Origin: Erysipelotrichaceae bacterium 66202529
GTDB lineage: Bacteria; Bacillota_I; Bacilli_A; Erysipelotrichales; Erysipelotrichaceae
Length of the DNA stretch: 64,000 bases
Assembly: GCA_017161075.1 (NCBI GenBank)
Contig: CP046174.1
Location: 124,001-188,000 of the forward strand
Reading direction: 5' to 3'
In this document: piece after piece, positions 62,822 to 64,000 of the stretch
Numbering within the stretch: the first letter of the stretch is position 1
How the letters are laid out: each line of letters starts with the position of its first letter
Translations under genes and position numbers: made by a program
Notes under the pieces: generated by a model
Seen by the model: the letters and a program-made list of their open reading frames with translations, nothing else
The model's database searches: none
What the model was told of the DNA's origin: nothing

Positions 62822-63304
62822 ATGAAGGAATATATCATACATGAAGACAAAGGAAAGCTGCTGCTGTATACACTGCTGAATCTGTGCTTAACCATAATGC
62901 TGATGATGCTGACAATCTATGCTTACGGCACCGGGCATTTCCTGTTTGCCTTCTTCGGTATTACAGGTCTCTGGTTTTCTGTGAAGGCTATGTGCAGGTA
63001 TGGCTTTCGGCTTGTCAAAAACACTCCGGTATGCGAATTTAAACGGGATGAGGTACTACTTCCTGCACTTCCCAAAGAGCAGCGGCATATGAAATATAAG
63101 GATATTCGTACGGTAAAAATTCTTCGCAATAAAAGCTCTGTCAAGTTCTTCTTTGCCGGAGAACATGTGACGCATCCTTCCGGCTGGCAGTATGTAGGGG
63201 CAGTTTATCTCTTTCAGAGAAGCAAGCTGAATGATGTACAAGCATATGCTATGAACTGCCTTCATACCCATCATATAACCTGTGAGGTTGTACAGAAAGC
63301 ATAA
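62822..63304 (+). CDS. small membrane protein with PH-like soluble part
   Basis: 160 residues: two close transmembrane segments (about 14-50) followed by about 110 cytosolic residues with strand-rich pattern (CEFKRDEVLLPALPKEQRHMKYKDIRTVKILRNKSSVKFFF), similar in layout to bacterial PH-domain/YdbT-like or DUF membrane proteins. No enzyme motif. It is an odd member of a sugar operon and lies between DapA-like and KDPG aldolase genes. AGAGAGGA favours ATG 62822 over 62813 and 62816. Confidence 0.65.
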   Translation: MKEYIIHEDKGKLLLYTLLNLCLTIMLMMLTIYAYGTGHFLFAFFGITGLWFSVKAMCRYGFRLVKNTPVCEFKRDEVLLPALPKEQRHMKYKDIRTVKILRNKSSVKFFFAGEHVTHPSGWQYVGAVYLFQRSKLNDVQAYAMNCLHTHHITCEVVQKA

Positions 63305-63332
63305 TAAATAGAAACATACGAGGAGGCAGTAT

Positions 63333-63983
63333 ATGCAGAAAGTGGATATTACAAAGCGAATCGCACAAACAGGGGCAATGGCTATCGTTCGTGTGGATAC
63401 GATTGAGCGTGGAATGGAAATCGCAAACGGATGTCTGGACGGGGGAATAGATTGTCTGGAAATCAGTTATACACTGCCAAATGCAGGAGAGGTGATTCAG
63501 GCTTTGCGCAATGAATTTCAGGATCGCCTGCTCGTCGGTGCCGGTACGGTGCTGGATAGTGAAACTGCAAGACATGCTATTTTACATGGAGCACAATTTA
63601 TTATTGCACCGAATTTTTCAAAAGAGGCAGCCATCATGTGCAACCGGTATCAGATTCCCTATGCACCGGGCTGTACGACATTGACGGAAGCACTTCAGGC
63701 TCTGGAAGCAGGGGCCGCCTTTATCAAGGCGTTTCCTATCTCAGATTTCTATGGGGCTAAGCTGGTATCTGTATTCAAAACTCCTATTCCTTATATGCCG
63801 ATTCTTGCGAGCGGTGGCATCGATTTGAAGAATCTGAAGGATTATGTGACACGCGGTGTGGACTGCTGCGGCTTTGGAGGTCTTCTGACAAAGGGAAGCA
63901 GAGAACAAATAGCAGCGAATGCTCACTCCATCCGTTGTCTGATCGATGAAGCAAGACAGGAACTACAGACAGCGGCAGAATAA
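63333..63983 (+). CDS. eda: KDPG/KHG aldolase (Eda family)
   Basis: 216-residue class I aldolase cleaving 2-keto-3-deoxy-6-phosphogluconate or a related acid into pyruvate and an aldehyde phosphate. Catalytic Lys132 in AFIKAFP and Glu43 in CLEISYT, with GAGTVL and ASGGI phosphate-site blocks, are all present. AGGAGGC precedes ATG 63333. The operon may continue beyond the window (only 17 bp remain). Nothing else of the Entner-Doudoroff path (Edd, KdgK) is in view. Confidence 0.93.
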   Translation: MQKVDITKRIAQTGAMAIVRVDTIERGMEIANGCLDGGIDCLEISYTLPNAGEVIQALRNEFQDRLLVGAGTVLDSETARHAILHGAQFIIAPNFSKEAAIMCNRYQIPYAPGCTTLTEALQALEAGAAFIKAFPISDFYGAKLVSVFKTPIPYMPILASGGIDLKNLKDYVTRGVDCCGFGGLLTKGSREQIAANAHSIRCLIDEARQELQTAAE

Positions 63984-64000
63984 CGGATAAACGGCAGTGT

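Overview
The window looks like a chromosomal segment of a moderate-GC, PTS-rich Bacillota. Gram-positive style ribosome sites (AGGAGG), PRD-type PTS regulators, GntR/UTRA repressors, TTGACA-N17-TATAAT promoters and a very high density of phosphotransferase systems suggest a gut Erysipelotrichaceae such as [Clostridium] innocuum. That species guess is inference from gene style; no rRNA or tRNA gene is present to fix it.

Layout. 1-4.4 kb: trehalose operon on the minus strand (treC cut by the window edge, treP, treR) with three copies of a TGTACGTACA operator. 4.5-10.6 kb: macro-domain protein, an unknown protein, a polysaccharide deacetylase, a DUF2087-type regulator, an NTF2-like protein, a small membrane protein, mnmE and tatD. 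10.7-12.9 kb: a visibly AT-richer LysR / M20 amidohydrolase pair, probably acquired. 13-15.8 kb: alpha/beta hydrolase and gpmI. 15.9-22.7 kb: a fructose-family PTS operon (ROK kinase, PRD activator, IIA, IIB, IIC, two class II aldolases). 23-25.3 kb: GntR regulator, HEAT-like protein, methyltransferase. 25.4-33.1 kb: a mannose-family PTS region with two phosphomannose-isomerase-like proteins, a PHP phosphoesterase and a cupin-type glucose-6-phosphate isomerase, tied together by shared GntR/HutC-type operators. 33.4-42.5 kb: msrAB, GNAT, rarA, a yybP-ykoY riboswitch plus mntP, two paralogous lipoproteins, ispF, a Fur-family regulator with rubrerythrin, deoC. 42.6-48.0 kb: a divergent PRD regulator and a cellobiose-type PTS with a GH1 enzyme whose acid/base Glu is Gln. 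48.0-52.9 kb: gene remnant, an ECF sigma/ABC exporter operon, and a candidate small RNA. 52.9-57.5 kb: HAD hydrolase, membrane-anchored glucosaminidase, DUF2974-like hydrolase, PadR regulator, small conserved protein. 57.5-58.4 kb: repeat-bearing gene-free stretch. 58.4-64 kb: an ascorbate-type (Ula) PTS operon carrying three different aldolase families and a SIS isomerase.

How it works together. At least five sugar import routes feed sugar phosphates into glycolysis: TreP/TreC, fructose-type PTS with FBA-like aldolases, mannose-type PTS with ManA/GPI, cellobiose PTS with GH1, and Ula-type PTS with pyruvate aldolases. Each has its own local regulator or operator set, except the Ula-type one, whose regulator is not visible here. 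The least familiar items are the Ula-type three-aldolase operon, the C-rich-loop small RNA candidate at 52.7 kb, and the two-promoter GntR regulon of the mannose system. All functional statements are from sequence reading only; no database search was run.
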